A stretch of 40,857 bases of DNA. It comes from a virus. The stretch spans positions 1 to 40,857 of IMG/VR virus record IMGVR_UViG_3300003937_000091, one strand, 5' to 3'. The first letter of the stretch is position 1, and each line of letters opens with the position of its first letter. This document shows positions 24,618-33,538 of this stretch, piece by piece. A program made the position numbers and the translations under genes. The notes under the pieces are model-generated. The model was given only the letters and a program-made list of their open reading frames with translations, searched no databases and was not told where the DNA came from.

Positions 24618-25580
24618 ATGAGTACAAATATAAAAGGCCTTATAGATAGGACTTATAGAGAGTACCTTGAACCTATGGAAGATATGGTTAGCTACACAGT
24701 TTTAAGTGGAGCTTTATCAGTTTCAGATACATCAGTTGGTTTTAATGGAGACTTACTTTCTACAGAAGAAGAAGACGCTTTAGACGCAGGAACAATAATT
24801 GAAATAGGTCAAGAGCTTATGATATGTACTGAGTTAAATGTTGTTACAAACAGTATTACTGTAACTAGAGCAGCTAGAGGAACTACTGCAACAACACATA
24901 ACGCAGGAGATGTAATTAAAATTACTCCACAGTTTCCTAGAGTAAATGTTTTTAATGCTATTAAAGACCAAATAGAAAATTTATATCCAACATTATATGC
25001 AGTGGAAACACAAACAATTTCTAGTGCAGTTGGTTATGTAGCTTTAGCAGGTGCTGATGATGATAGAATTGTTGCACCATTAAAAGCAGTATCACAATAT
25101 CAAGAACTAGATGCAGGCAATCAAACCACTGTGCAGTTTAGAGGAGTTGCTATGGAACTTATAGATGTACCAACTACTGTGACTGCATCAGGTAAAGTTG
25201 TACAGTTCTCAGGTGTAAGTAATGGAGTAAATGTACACTGCACTTTTAAAAAGAAATTTGGAGAAGTAAAAGATTACGATAGTGATGGTGACGCAGAAGA
25301 CACTACACTAGCAGAGATAGGTTTAGAGACAGAGTATGAACCTATTATTATGGCCGGAGTTGCTGCACAAATGATATCGGGTAAAGACATACCTGCCTAC
25401 ACAGCAGATTACATTACAGAACAAATGCAAGTAACAAATTATCCAGTTAACTCTTCATCGAATATAAGAAATTCTTTATTGCAATATCAACAAGTACTTA
25501 TAAATCAAGCAAGAAAAGATTTAAGAGCTAGATATCCGGAGCCTGTAAGTGTAAACAGCGTGGTATATCCTAGTGCCTAG
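24618..25580 (+). CDS. Head-tail connector or neck protein candidate (320 aa)
   Basis: It starts MSTNIKGLIDRTYREYLEPM after AAGGAAGT. The N-terminal half contains a strand-rich part with VTRAARGTTATTHNAGDVI, a segment common in phage neck and baseplate proteins. The C-terminal half is helical (QQVLINQARKDLRARYPEP). The position after capsid genes supports an adaptor between head and tail. The gene end overlaps the next GTG start by eight bases. No exact family assigned. Confidence 0.55.
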   Translation: MSTNIKGLIDRTYREYLEPMEDMVSYTVLSGALSVSDTSVGFNGDLLSTEEEDALDAGTIIEIGQELMICTELNVVTNSITVTRAARGTTATTHNAGDVIKITPQFPRVNVFNAIKDQIENLYPTLYAVETQTISSAVGYVALAGADDDRIVAPLKAVSQYQELDAGNQTTVQFRGVAMELIDVPTTVTASGKVVQFSGVSNGVNVHCTFKKKFGEVKDYDSDGDAEDTTLAEIGLETEYEPIIMAGVAAQMISGKDIPAYTADYITEQMQVTNYPVNSSSNIRNSLLQYQQVLINQARKDLRARYPEPVSVNSVVYPSA

Positions 25581-27552
25581 AGTAGCAACAACCCTTAGTG
25601 TAAAAAATCCTAAACGATTAGGATATGATATTCGCCTGGACTTAAACTTATACAGAACTGCTGTAGGCCCAGGAAGAGAAATGACAATACAGTCTTCTAA
25701 TGTTGAGGACAACAATATTAATGTGAAACAAAATGCAGAGGACTTTACTTCTAACTTAGGTCGTATATACTCCAGGAATAATTTTAGTGGTGGACAAGGA
25801 CTTGACACAGCACATAGAGCTGATGGAACTGCACAAGATACAACTAGATTTTGGGATAGTAAGGGTGTAGATGTATTTCATGGGGATGATGAAACATCTT
25901 ATAACTTACATTTACTTTACACAACAGCACCTGAAAGTATTAGTTTTAGTGGTACAAACAACTACTTAACACAAACAACTAATGGTGATTTGTTTGTTAC
26001 AGACCAAGCAGTAATTTATAAATCTACAGATTTTGGTGTTACCTGGGCAGAAGTGAATGATGCTAGTTATGTATCATTGACAATAAATTATAACTTTACA
26101 GGAGCAGCCGCAGTTGGCGACCAAGTATATTTTACAACTGCAGATGGAACTTCTAACTCAGAACTTATAAAATATGATGGCTCTACTTGGTCAGAAGAAA
26201 GCACACATTACGATAGTAATGGTGGACTTACAGGAGTATGGTTTTCTAAAGGACAGCTATTTATATCTGCTGACGATGCAACAGTAGAAAAAGTATTTGC
26301 TGTTAGCCCATTTGAAAAAACTTGGACATCATCAGATTTATCTAGTGGTGCAATAATTACATTTGAAGACAGTCATCATGTGTCACAAGTTGTAGATGCA
26401 GGAGCAGTTGTTTTAGTTGCCTCTACAAATGGTGATATATATTCTGTAAAAGATGTTGATGGAACTATGACATTAAAGGGACAAACAAATATACCTTTTG
26501 AAGAAGTGCATTGTATTGCAGCATCAGAAAGTATTGTATTCTTTGGAACAAAAGAAAAAGCTAGAGATGTAGGTAGATTTTATCGTGCAGATTTAGTTGT
26601 TGCTAATGACTTATATGTTTTAGCTAACAGACAGTTAATAAAAGAATGGGTCATAGCGGATATAGATACCACACCTAAACACATGTTTGTATCAAGGGAT
26701 AGCGTGTATTGTGGAGTAAAAGAAAGCAACACAGAAAGTTATCTATGGAGATACTACTTACCTACTGCAGGATTTGCTAGAGATTTAGAGATAGGTGTCT
26801 CAGGATTTATTCTCGGTATAACACAATCGGATGGTAAGTTTGTAATATCAGTATCCGGTTCCGACATATACAGAGAGACATCTACCTACGAAAGCGAAGG
26901 TTATGTTTTAATGTCAGCAGCAGATTTTTATACAGCAGAACACAAACAGTTTGTTGGTGCAGAAATATCTACATTCGATATGACGACTGCTGTTAGTGCA
27001 GAATTGTTTTATTCTACAAAGTTTGAAGCATTAGATAATCCAACAGATGCATCTTATGTTAGAGCGTTAACACAATCATCCGGTGTAGGAGATGAAGAAA
27101 AACAAATTGCAGAAGTAGCAAGATATATTATTGGCAAAGTAGTTTTAAAATCAAGTGATGGTACTGACACACCAAAAGTTAAATCAGTACAGTTTCGTGC
27201 ATTAGCAAGGCCTGAACTTGTAGTAGCACAGATACCTGTAAATATATCTGATAGAGTAGAAAGACCTAACAGAAAACCTATAAAGGTAAAAGGTTTAGGA
27301 GACACCATGTATGCTTCACTTAGAAATCTAGAAGGTACATCGGTGACACTAGAAATATTTAACCCTGGAGAAATTATAAAAGGTGTAGTAGAAAGAATTA
27401 GCTACCCTATACAAGCTGAACCCGAAGTTGGAAGTGTCATGCAGTATGCTATAATTACTGTTCGAGGTACTAGACAACCTGTTATTTCTGATATAACATC
27501 AGAGATGACACCAGGTATAGCAGCGTTTGGTATAATGAGGTATGGAGCATAA
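25573..27552 (+). CDS. Tail or spike protein with beta-propeller (659 aa, GTG start)
   Basis: The GTG at 25573 overlaps the previous gene; no ATG is better placed and there is no strong ribosome site, so coupling is likely. Strand repeats across residues 100-450 include an Asp-box-like STDFGVTWAEV near 150-160 and several SxxG and WSE motifs, typical of a BNR-type propeller. The C-terminal part (RPELVVAQIPVNISDRVE; MQYAIITVRG) resembles a tail-hub or baseplate domain. It is probably a tail tip or tubular component contacting the host. Exact role inferred. Confidence 0.6.
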   Translation: MPRVATTLSVKNPKRLGYDIRLDLNLYRTAVGPGREMTIQSSNVEDNNINVKQNAEDFTSNLGRIYSRNNFSGGQGLDTAHRADGTAQDTTRFWDSKGVDVFHGDDETSYNLHLLYTTAPESISFSGTNNYLTQTTNGDLFVTDQAVIYKSTDFGVTWAEVNDASYVSLTINYNFTGAAAVGDQVYFTTADGTSNSELIKYDGSTWSEESTHYDSNGGLTGVWFSKGQLFISADDATVEKVFAVSPFEKTWTSSDLSSGAIITFEDSHHVSQVVDAGAVVLVASTNGDIYSVKDVDGTMTLKGQTNIPFEEVHCIAASESIVFFGTKEKARDVGRFYRADLVVANDLYVLANRQLIKEWVIADIDTTPKHMFVSRDSVYCGVKESNTESYLWRYYLPTAGFARDLEIGVSGFILGITQSDGKFVISVSGSDIYRETSTYESEGYVLMSAADFYTAEHKQFVGAEISTFDMTTAVSAELFYSTKFEALDNPTDASYVRALTQSSGVGDEEKQIAEVARYIIGKVVLKSSDGTDTPKVKSVQFRALARPELVVAQIPVNISDRVERPNRKPIKVKGLGDTMYASLRNLEGTSVTLEIFNPGEIIKGVVERISYPIQAEPEVGSVMQYAIITVRGTRQPVISDITSEMTPGIAAFGIMRYGA

Positions 27553-28523
27553 TGGCCGATAGAGCAACACAAATTGTAAACTTTTACGAGAGTACACTTG
27601 CATCCAGTTTAATTGGAGCTAGCGGTACTGGAACAACACTTTCACAAGCACCTACAACAGATGGTTCTTCTTCTATAAGTGCAACAGTAGGTGATGAAAA
27701 TACCTGGTATTACTTAGTAGTCGCACCTGACACAGCAGGTAGTCGTGAAGTTATTGTTGTTAAAGCTAGTTCGGGAACTACTATTACAAATGTTGGTAGA
27801 GATATAGAAGGTAGATATGCTTCTACTGCATTACCTGAGCATACATCAGGAACAATTGTCAGAATGGCAGTTGTTGCAAGTCACATAGATGACCAAAACG
27901 ATAGAGTTGCTACAAACATTACATCATTAACAACAGCTGTATCAGATTTTAATACAAACAGTGCATCTGCAATTACAACTTTTAATGGTAATGGTACAAC
28001 AGCTATATCAAATATAAACTCTGCATCAGCTACATCAATGGTAAATAATGCTACTGATGGTACAAGTATTGAAGTAGATATAGATAATGATTTTATGGTT
28101 GTATATGATGCAACAGACACTACATCAAAAAAAGTATATGCTAATCAAACTAATAAAGAACTAAAAGGCTATAAAGAAACAGATGTAGCTCTAACTTCTA
28201 CTTCAGGAGTAGTTACTATAGATTTAGATAATGGAAATACTGGTTCTTTATTATTGACAGAAGCAGTGACCGATATAGACTTTACGAATGTACCTACAAA
28301 TGGTGTATCTTCTTTTACAGTCAAAGTAACACAAGACGCTTCATCAGCATATACAGTTGCAATTAATGCTATTACTGTAAATGGTGGTGGTGATGTAACT
28401 GCAAAGACTGCAGGTGCAGGTGGTTTTACAATGACAGCTACATTAGGTGCAGAAGATTTATTATTCTTTTTATTCTTTGGCGCAGGAACACCTTATCTTA
28501 CAGCAACACAGGAGATGAGCTAA
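27552..28523 (+). CDS. Tail-fibre-like protein (323 aa)
   Basis: The N-terminal 110 residues are globular (MADRATQIVNFYESTLASSL; RDIEGRYASTALPEHTSGTI). The middle has repeated short Asn/Ser/Ala/Thr segments (NTNSASAITTFNGNGTTAI) typical of trimeric fibre shafts. The C-terminal 100 residues form a domain also present in the 148-aa protein at 28795, with TDIDFTNVP and AINAITVNGGG conserved. It overlaps the previous stop by TAATG. Probably a host-binding fibre. Confidence 0.65.
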   Translation: MADRATQIVNFYESTLASSLIGASGTGTTLSQAPTTDGSSSISATVGDENTWYYLVVAPDTAGSREVIVVKASSGTTITNVGRDIEGRYASTALPEHTSGTIVRMAVVASHIDDQNDRVATNITSLTTAVSDFNTNSASAITTFNGNGTTAISNINSASATSMVNNATDGTSIEVDIDNDFMVVYDATDTTSKKVYANQTNKELKGYKETDVALTSTSGVVTIDLDNGNTGSLLLTEAVTDIDFTNVPTNGVSSFTVKVTQDASSAYTVAINAITVNGGGDVTAKTAGAGGFTMTATLGAEDLLFFLFFGAGTPYLTATQEMS

Positions 28524-28786
28524 TGTCAATGTTATTAATGCTTAAAGAAGGTGGAAGTCTAGGCATTGATACTATTGGTAATAAACCTATTGATGAAGAT
28601 ATAAACATAACAGATGTACTTAAATTTATATTAGCTAGTGGTAGTGCAGACAATATTACAGTAGCTAACAACGCTTTAAGTTTTACAGAATATGATGGTT
28701 CAACAGATAATATTTCTACAATGGGGGGAATATTGAGTTTTACCAAGTATGATGGTACAGTAGATAATATAAATTTAATTAATTAA
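28523..28786 (+). CDS. Small repeat protein of the fibre region (87 aa)
   Basis: It starts MSMLLMLKEGGSLGIDTIGN and overlaps the previous gene. The second half contains an imperfect duplication: LSFTEYDGSTDNIS followed by LSFTKYDGTVDNIN, and an earlier divergent copy around ILASGSADNITV. This gives a short solenoid-like beta structure. It is probably a fibre accessory or tip protein. No family recognised. Confidence 0.6.
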   Translation: MSMLLMLKEGGSLGIDTIGNKPIDEDINITDVLKFILASGSADNITVANNALSFTEYDGSTDNISTMGGILSFTKYDGTVDNINLIN

Positions 28787-28794
28787 GGAAAAGC

Positions 28795-29241
28795 ATGGCA
28801 GAATTTAGACCAGTACACGCAACAAATACAGGTGGAGATACAGATGGATTAGCAGAATATTCCAATACAGATGGCTTACTTCTTCCTAACTACAATGAAA
28901 AAGTACAAGCAGTAACAAGTTCATCAGGAGTACTAGCTATAGATGTACTATCAGGAAATGTTGCAACTATTACACTTACAGAAAATATTACAGATATAGA
29001 TTTTACTAATGTACCTGCAGCAGGTACTTGTGCTATAACATTAATAATTACACAACACGCTTCATCAGCAAAAACAGTAGCTATAAATGCTATAACAGTT
29101 AATGGTGGAGGAAACTTAACAGCTAAGACTGCAGCAGCAGCAGGGTTTACTATGACAACTACAGTAGATAAAACAGATGTTTTATCTTTGTTATTTGTTA
29201 ATGCAGGAACACCACTATTAAACGCAGTACAGGAGTTTTAA
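28795..29241 (+). CDS. Fibre paralogue (148 aa)
   Basis: It starts MAEFRPVHATNTGGDTDGLA after AAGGAAAAG. Residues 40-148 are a clear paralogue of the last 105 residues of the 323-aa fibre protein: TDIDFTNVP, AINAITVNGGG, LTAKTAA and the NAGTPLLNAVQEF ending all match. A duplicated adhesin module suggests either alternative receptor binding or a hetero-trimeric tip. Confidence 0.65.
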   Translation: MAEFRPVHATNTGGDTDGLAEYSNTDGLLLPNYNEKVQAVTSSSGVLAIDVLSGNVATITLTENITDIDFTNVPAAGTCAITLIITQHASSAKTVAINAITVNGGGNLTAKTAAAAGFTMTTTVDKTDVLSLLFVNAGTPLLNAVQEF

Positions 29242-30096
29242 ATGCCATTAGGTGCATCAAGATTTGGATTTGCAGGTAGTGGAGTTGTAGAATTTGATTT
29301 ACAATATTTAGTTATTGGTGGTGGAGGTGGAGCTGGTGCTTCTCAATATGTTTCCGATAGCGGTGGTGGCGGAGGTGCAGGTGGTTATCGTAACTCTTAT
29401 GCTTCAGAAACTTCAGGAGATAGTTCATCAACAGAAAGTACATTAGCTATTACTGCTGATGGTTCAACAACTTACGCTGTATCAATAGGTCTTAGCGGTG
29501 GCGCTCCTCCTGCTAGTAGTTATTCTGCTGCAGGTAATGGTGGTAATTCACAATTCGGTTCTATCACATCTATTGGTGGTGGAGGTGGAGGTACTCATGG
29601 TGCTAACTCAGGTGGTGCAGGTGGTGGCGGTGGTCACGCAGGTGGTGGTGGTTCAGGTACTTCAACACAAGGTGGAGATGGTGGTTCAGGTAGAACTTCA
29701 TCCCCTTGGGCAGGTGGAGGCGGCGGAGGCGGTGGCGGTGCGTCAGGTAATGGTCAAACTGCTGCTAACTATCAAACTGCAGGAAATGGTGCAAATGGTT
29801 TAGCTTCTTCTATCACAGGTTCTTCAGTAACTAGAGCAGGTGGTGGCGGGGCAAGAGCGCAAGGTGCTTCTCCTACACAAGGTTCAGGTGGTTCAGGTAG
29901 CGGTACTACTGCTAACTATGGTGGTGGTGGTAATGCTAACAGAGGTTCAGGAGGCACAGGAGTTGTAATTTTGAGATACCCTACTACAGTTACAATTTCT
30001 AATCCAGGTGGTGGTTTAACTATTGTTACTTCTTCTGTTGGTTCAGATACTGTAGCTCAAATTAAGTCAGGTTCAGGAAATGTGGTTTTTTCATAA
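29242..30096 (+). CDS. Glycine-rich adhesin or fibre-tip protein (284 aa)
   Basis: It begins MPLGASRFGFAGSGVVEFDL and continues with YLVIGGGGG. It contains many runs of Gly (GGGGG, GGGGGGGGG) separated by Ser/Ala/Asn/His loops and ends with GVVILRYPTTVTISNPGG. This is the plan of phage distal fibre tips built from polyglycine helices, where the loops contact the receptor. The start codon comes right after the stop of the 148-aa paralogue. The Gly tracts are GGT/GGA/GGC-rich and prone to recombination. Confidence 0.7.
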   Translation: MPLGASRFGFAGSGVVEFDLQYLVIGGGGGAGASQYVSDSGGGGGAGGYRNSYASETSGDSSSTESTLAITADGSTTYAVSIGLSGGAPPASSYSAAGNGGNSQFGSITSIGGGGGGTHGANSGGAGGGGGHAGGGGSGTSTQGGDGGSGRTSSPWAGGGGGGGGGASGNGQTAANYQTAGNGANGLASSITGSSVTRAGGGGARAQGASPTQGSGGSGSGTTANYGGGGNANRGSGGTGVVILRYPTTVTISNPGGGLTIVTSSVGSDTVAQIKSGSGNVVFS

Positions 30097-30494
30097 TGCC
30101 TTCTGAATATGTTTTTTTAGATGAAAATAATATTGTTGTAGATGGAATTTCAGGAATAGATTTTGATGATACTTCAAATTTAGCTGATGGTTTTTCTTCT
30201 TGGGAAGAATTTTATGGAAATCATAAAGGTTTGACTTGTAAAAGAACTGATGTAAATACATACAATAATGAACATAACAATGGTGGAACACCATTTAGAG
30301 GAAACTATGCATTAATAGGTTATATATATGATGAAAGTAATGATGTATTTTATCCTGAAAAACCTTTTGATAGTTGGATATTAGACACAGATGATTGGAA
30401 TTGGAAACCACCAACTCCACATCCTAATACACTAGACAATACCGATACACACCCTTATACTTGGGATGAAGATACTAAAACTTGGGTAGAATAA
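30096..30494 (+). CDS. Hypothetical tail-region protein (132 aa)
   Basis: It starts MPSEYVFLDENNIVVDGISG and couples by TAATG. The C-terminal third is Asp/Trp/Pro-rich (DSWILDTDDWNWKPPTPHP; TYTWDEDTKTWVE-like ending), a composition seen in short virion proteins that close tail-fibre operons in marine phages. No family assigned. Confidence 0.6.
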   Translation: MPSEYVFLDENNIVVDGISGIDFDDTSNLADGFSSWEEFYGNHKGLTCKRTDVNTYNNEHNNGGTPFRGNYALIGYIYDESNDVFYPEKPFDSWILDTDDWNWKPPTPHPNTLDNTDTHPYTWDEDTKTWVE

Positions 30495-30516
30495 TTTAAT
30501 AAAGATAGGTGGAATT

Positions 30517-31239
30517 ATGACAGTATTAAAATATACTTCTACTGTAGAAGAATTACTACATATAGAAGAATTACAACCACAACCAGGTAGAAAATTTGTA
30601 CCTGAATGGTTTAAAAAAACTATTGCAGATGCACATAAAAATGTAAATACTAATGAGTTTAAATCTAAGAAAAAACCAGGACTAAGAACTGTTAAGAGAT
30701 GTCCTAGTTTCCATGAAATATTTGATGAAGGTCTTGTTGTAGTTGCACCTTGTGATATATGGATACGATTGTATAACTTTGATAATGAATGGGAATGGGA
30801 AACTAGATTAGAAGAAGCAGTACAAGTAGAGTTCCATAGCCACGAACAATTTAGAGACCCTTATGGCGATAAAAATATAAGAGCAGTATTTAAACTTAAT
30901 TTGCCTTGGAAGTTTGAAACACCTAAAGGATATAGTTTAAGACAGTTTCCTATGTTATATTCTAATAATCCTGATTGGACAATAGCTTATGGTGTTGTTA
31001 GAACAGATGTACATAATGAAATAAATGCACAGTTATTATATACATCTAATGAAGATGAAATATTTATTAAAGCAGGAGAACCTATATGTTATTTAGTTCC
31101 TTATAAAAGATTAAATAACAAGTATAAATTAATTACTAATAAAAAAGAAAGAGAAAAATTTTTGTTGAAACAAAAAGTTAGATTATATAGAGTAGTTGCT
31201 ACATTTAAAAGTGGGTATCATAAATTAAAAAAAGATTAA
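30517..31239 (+). CDS. Hypothetical protein (240 aa)
   Basis: It starts MTVLKYTSTVEELLHIEELQ after a weak ribosome site (TAGGTGG). It is a globular mixed protein with KFVPEWFKKTIADAHKN early, a jelly-roll-like strand pattern in the middle (VVVAPCDIWIRLYNFDNEWE) and a basic helical end. It resembles uncharacterised proteins found in the tail region of marine cyanophages, by recollection only. It ends just before an extended -10 box. Confidence 0.55.
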   Translation: MTVLKYTSTVEELLHIEELQPQPGRKFVPEWFKKTIADAHKNVNTNEFKSKKKPGLRTVKRCPSFHEIFDEGLVVVAPCDIWIRLYNFDNEWEWETRLEEAVQVEFHSHEQFRDPYGDKNIRAVFKLNLPWKFETPKGYSLRQFPMLYSNNPDWTIAYGVVRTDVHNEINAQLLYTSNEDEIFIKAGEPICYLVPYKRLNNKYKLITNKKEREKFLLKQKVRLYRVVATFKSGYHKLKKD

Positions 31240-31243
31240 GTTG

Positions 31244-31252
31244 TGTTATAAT
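31244..31252 (+). promoter_or_regulatory. Extended -10 box TGTTATAAT, possible leaderless start
   Basis: A perfect TGnTATAAT lies just six bases ahead of the ATG at 31259. A start site seven bases after the -10 would fall on the A of the ATG, giving an mRNA with no leader, which is common in actinobacteria. The gene indeed has no convincing ribosome site. It would give the lysis-type genes their own transcript. Confidence 0.55.
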
Positions 31253-31258
31253 CCAAGA

Positions 31259-31396
31259 ATGGATTTTATAATTGGATTTTTACTAGGTTATTTTTTAAAA
31301 GAAATTAGTTCTTATCTTAAAAGAATAAGCAAATACGACCTAGATAGCAATGTAAATAAGGAATGGGACTGGCTTTCCCATGATGACTTACCATAA
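31259..31396 (+). CDS. Small membrane protein (45 aa)
   Basis: It starts MDFIIGFLLGYFLKEISSYL, one N-terminal hydrophobic segment (residues 3-14), followed by a charged cytoplasmic-type tail ending WLSHDDLP. It has no ribosome site and a TATAAT box six bases upstream. It overlaps the next ATG by TAATG. It is the first gene of the lysis-type cassette. Confidence 0.65.
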   Translation: MDFIIGFLLGYFLKEISSYLKRISKYDLDSNVNKEWDWLSHDDLP

Positions 31397-31563
31397 TGTC
31401 ACATTCAGACAACTACACACAGAAAGAAATTATCGAAATGATATTTAAAAAGCTCGATGACATCGAGAAAAAACTTGACACTAAATTAGATAAGTCAGAA
31501 TTTTATAAAGTATTAACATTAGCAGTTGCTATAGGTGGAGTAGTCGCAGCAATCGTAATGTAA
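31396..31563 (+). CDS. Holin-like protein, XhlA-type layout (55 aa)
   Basis: An N-terminal charged amphipathic helix (YTQKEIIEMIFKKLDDIEKK; LDTKLDKSEFYK) is followed by one C-terminal transmembrane helix (VLTLAVAIGGVVAAIVM). That is the architecture of XhlA-type hemolysin/holin proteins: helix first, membrane anchor last. Coupled by TAATG on both sides. Probably a membrane component of lysis. Confidence 0.65.
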   Translation: MSHSDNYTQKEIIEMIFKKLDDIEKKLDTKLDKSEFYKVLTLAVAIGGVVAAIVM

Positions 31564-33317
31564 TGTTGTTTAAACAAGCAGCAGTAACCCTTGTATTGCT
31601 TATTCTTTTACCTTCTACTGTATTAGCAGAGGAAGTACCTAATGAAGTTACAGTTAATGAAGCGTTTGAGGATGATACATACGAAACAGGTTTAACTATT
31701 AGTGGTGGTAATACTGCTGCATCTATTTACTGTAATGAACAAGGAAGATATGGAACTACAGGTTGTTCACTAGCTTTAGAAAGTGGTACTTATCTATTTG
31801 AATTTGCAGAAGATGTATATGAAATAGGATTTCTAGTTGGTGCAGTAAATAATACTTATGATGTTAAGTACTACTACTCTGATGACACAGATGAAACTAT
31901 ACAAAAAGCAGGGCAATCATGGGGAGAAGATGGCAATGATATGTATGATGATTTCTACAAATCATTTACTGATTACAACAATGATGAAGCTAACACAGAT
32001 AAATTTATTACAAAGTTTGAAGTTACATTAACTGACATATCTGTATTAGACACACTTTATTGGCAGTATGTAGAGATACCTGTTACCACTACTACATCTA
32101 GTACCACAACATCTAGTACTACAACTACTACAACTACTACAACTGTACCTCCTAAGCCTGAACCGGAACCTGAACCTTACATACCACCTCCACCACCACC
32201 ACCTACACCACAAGAAATTATTGTTGATGTAAAAGTAGAAGGTGTTGATAAAACTTACACACAAGCAGATGTCAATGATGGAACCATAGAGCGTGACCAG
32301 GAGCGTGTAGATAATGAAGCTGAGTTTGGTTGCTTTATGACTAATGCACAGATAGAGCGTGGTGATTGTGTAATCATAATAGAAGAGGTAGAAGTTTTTG
32401 AAGATGATATTATAGAAGAAGAGGTAATCAATGAAGAGATTAAAGAAGATGTGGAAGTCATCGTTCCTAAGGATGATGTTGATGTACTCGACCCACCTAA
32501 AGAGGAAGTTGTTGAAGATGCAATTGTGGAGTTTGAAGAACTCCCTATTGAGTTCGAGATTATTGAATTTGATTTGGAAGACATTGCTCCCGAAATCGTG
32601 GTGGAAATACCAATACAAGATGAAGAACTAGAGGAGGTTATAGATGAAGAAGTTAAAGAGGATGTCAAGGAAGTTTTGGATGAGCCGATACAGGAAGTTG
32701 TTAGTGAAGATACGCCAACCACTGCATTACCGGGAGTGGAAGAGGAAGAACCCTTAGAGCTTATTGAAGTAGAAGAGCTTGTAGAAGAGCTTGTAGTAGA
32801 AGAAGCTACTGTTGAAGAAGTTGTTGAAGTACTAGAACAAGTAAATGATATTGGTGTACAGAACCTGGACCAAGCTACAGAAGAAGTACAAGAGATAGTA
32901 CAAGCTGTTGTTGAGGAAGCTATTGCAGATGTTGAAGAGCTTACTGAAGAACAGGTAGAAGTTGTCGCTGAAATATTCCAGGTAGAAGCAGAGGATGTAA
33001 CTATCATTGCTGAAGCAGTTAAAGATGACGAAGTAATAGCTGAAGCTGTTGAAGAGTATGTAGCTAGAGCAGTAGAGAACACAGATGTAGAGAACTACAC
33101 CCTTGCTGATGTTGTTACAGAGGTACAGTTCGAGAACTTTATAGAAAATCCTATACAAACTTTTGTAGATATAGACATACAAGAAATAAATCTTTCGGAG
33201 ATAGGTGACGACATGACACAAGACCAACGAGAAAAAGCACAAGAAGTTGTAGTGCCAGTTATTCTGACTAGAATAGTATCTATGGCAGCTTTTGTATTTA
33301 GGAGAGGCAATGTTTAA
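31563..33317 (+). CDS. Secreted or surface acidic protein with Thr-rich and Pro-rich linkers (584 aa)
   Basis: The parts in order are: a signal peptide (residues 1-22, VLLILLPSTVLA); a strand-rich domain with C57 and C68; a Thr/Ser linker (174-194); a Pro/Glu spacer (196-216); a short domain with C257 and C269; and about 280 residues dominated by Glu, Val, Asp and Ile in heptad-like repeats. It ends in a hydrophobic helix (VVVPVILTRIVSMAAFVF) plus FRRGNV. This plan fits a protein that crosses or coats the host envelope, anchored at the C-terminus. Thr-runs like this are common in actinobacterial secreted proteins. It could be a spanin-like or superinfection-exclusion factor. Function unknown. 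Confidence 0.7.
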   Translation: MLFKQAAVTLVLLILLPSTVLAEEVPNEVTVNEAFEDDTYETGLTISGGNTAASIYCNEQGRYGTTGCSLALESGTYLFEFAEDVYEIGFLVGAVNNTYDVKYYYSDDTDETIQKAGQSWGEDGNDMYDDFYKSFTDYNNDEANTDKFITKFEVTLTDISVLDTLYWQYVEIPVTTTTSSTTTSSTTTTTTTTTVPPKPEPEPEPYIPPPPPPPTPQEIIVDVKVEGVDKTYTQADVNDGTIERDQERVDNEAEFGCFMTNAQIERGDCVIIIEEVEVFEDDIIEEEVINEEIKEDVEVIVPKDDVDVLDPPKEEVVEDAIVEFEELPIEFEIIEFDLEDIAPEIVVEIPIQDEELEEVIDEEVKEDVKEVLDEPIQEVVSEDTPTTALPGVEEEEPLELIEVEELVEELVVEEATVEEVVEVLEQVNDIGVQNLDQATEEVQEIVQAVVEEAIADVEELTEEQVEVVAEIFQVEAEDVTIIAEAVKDDEVIAEAVEEYVARAVENTDVENYTLADVVTEVQFENFIENPIQTFVDIDIQEINLSEIGDDMTQDQREKAQEVVVPVILTRIVSMAAFVFRRGNV

Positions 33318-33498
33318 ACAAGTAGGCAACTGGATAATTAAAGTAATTAAGGAAACACTTAACCTTAGTTGGACTTTAGTTGGTTTAGTTATTGCTACAT
33401 TAACACTCACTGGTTCTGCACAACAAGTGACAGGACTTGCTACACTAATTACACTAGCCATATGGTTATTAACTATTAGTTTTAGACAAGGAGATTAA
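33310..33498 (+). CDS. Two-helix holin-like membrane protein (62 aa)
   Basis: The ATG at 33310 has TAGGAG at seven bases and overlaps the previous gene by eight bases. A short amphipathic start (MFKQVGNWIIKVIKE) is followed by two transmembrane helices (LSWTLVGLVIATLTLTG; LATLITLAIWLLTISF). Its position between the secreted protein and the lysis enzyme suggests a holin. A TGTTTAAACA copy covers the start codon region (33311-33320). Confidence 0.7.
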   Translation: MFKQVGNWIIKVIKETLNLSWTLVGLVIATLTLTGSAQQVTGLATLITLAIWLLTISFRQGD

Positions 33499-33499
33499 C

Positions 33500-33538
33500 A
33501 TGGATTGTTGTGGTGGCGGCTGTTGTGGCGGCAAGTAA
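33500..33538 (+). CDS. Tetracysteine micropeptide MDCCGGGCCGGK (12 aa)
   Basis: The ATG at 33500 is placed seven bases after a strong AAGGAG, right after the holin-like gene, and the frame ends at a TAA after 12 codons. The product is almost entirely CC-GGG-CC, a compact metal- or thiol-type motif. It overlaps, in another frame, a 41-aa ORF (33510-33635). It may be a real micropeptide or a leader that couples translation to that ORF. Confidence 0.45.
   Translation: MDCCGGGCCGGK

Noticed and set aside
29498-29803. Plus-strand ORF of 101 aa within the Gly-rich protein
   Set aside because: Val/Leu-rich alternate frame of GGT/GGA repeats; a known artefact of such tracts.
32046-33461. Long minus-strand ORFs opposite the secreted acidic protein
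   Set aside because: Their Ser/Thr- or Tyr/Phe/Asn-rich sequences are the complement of Glu/Val-rich coding and lack ribosome sites.
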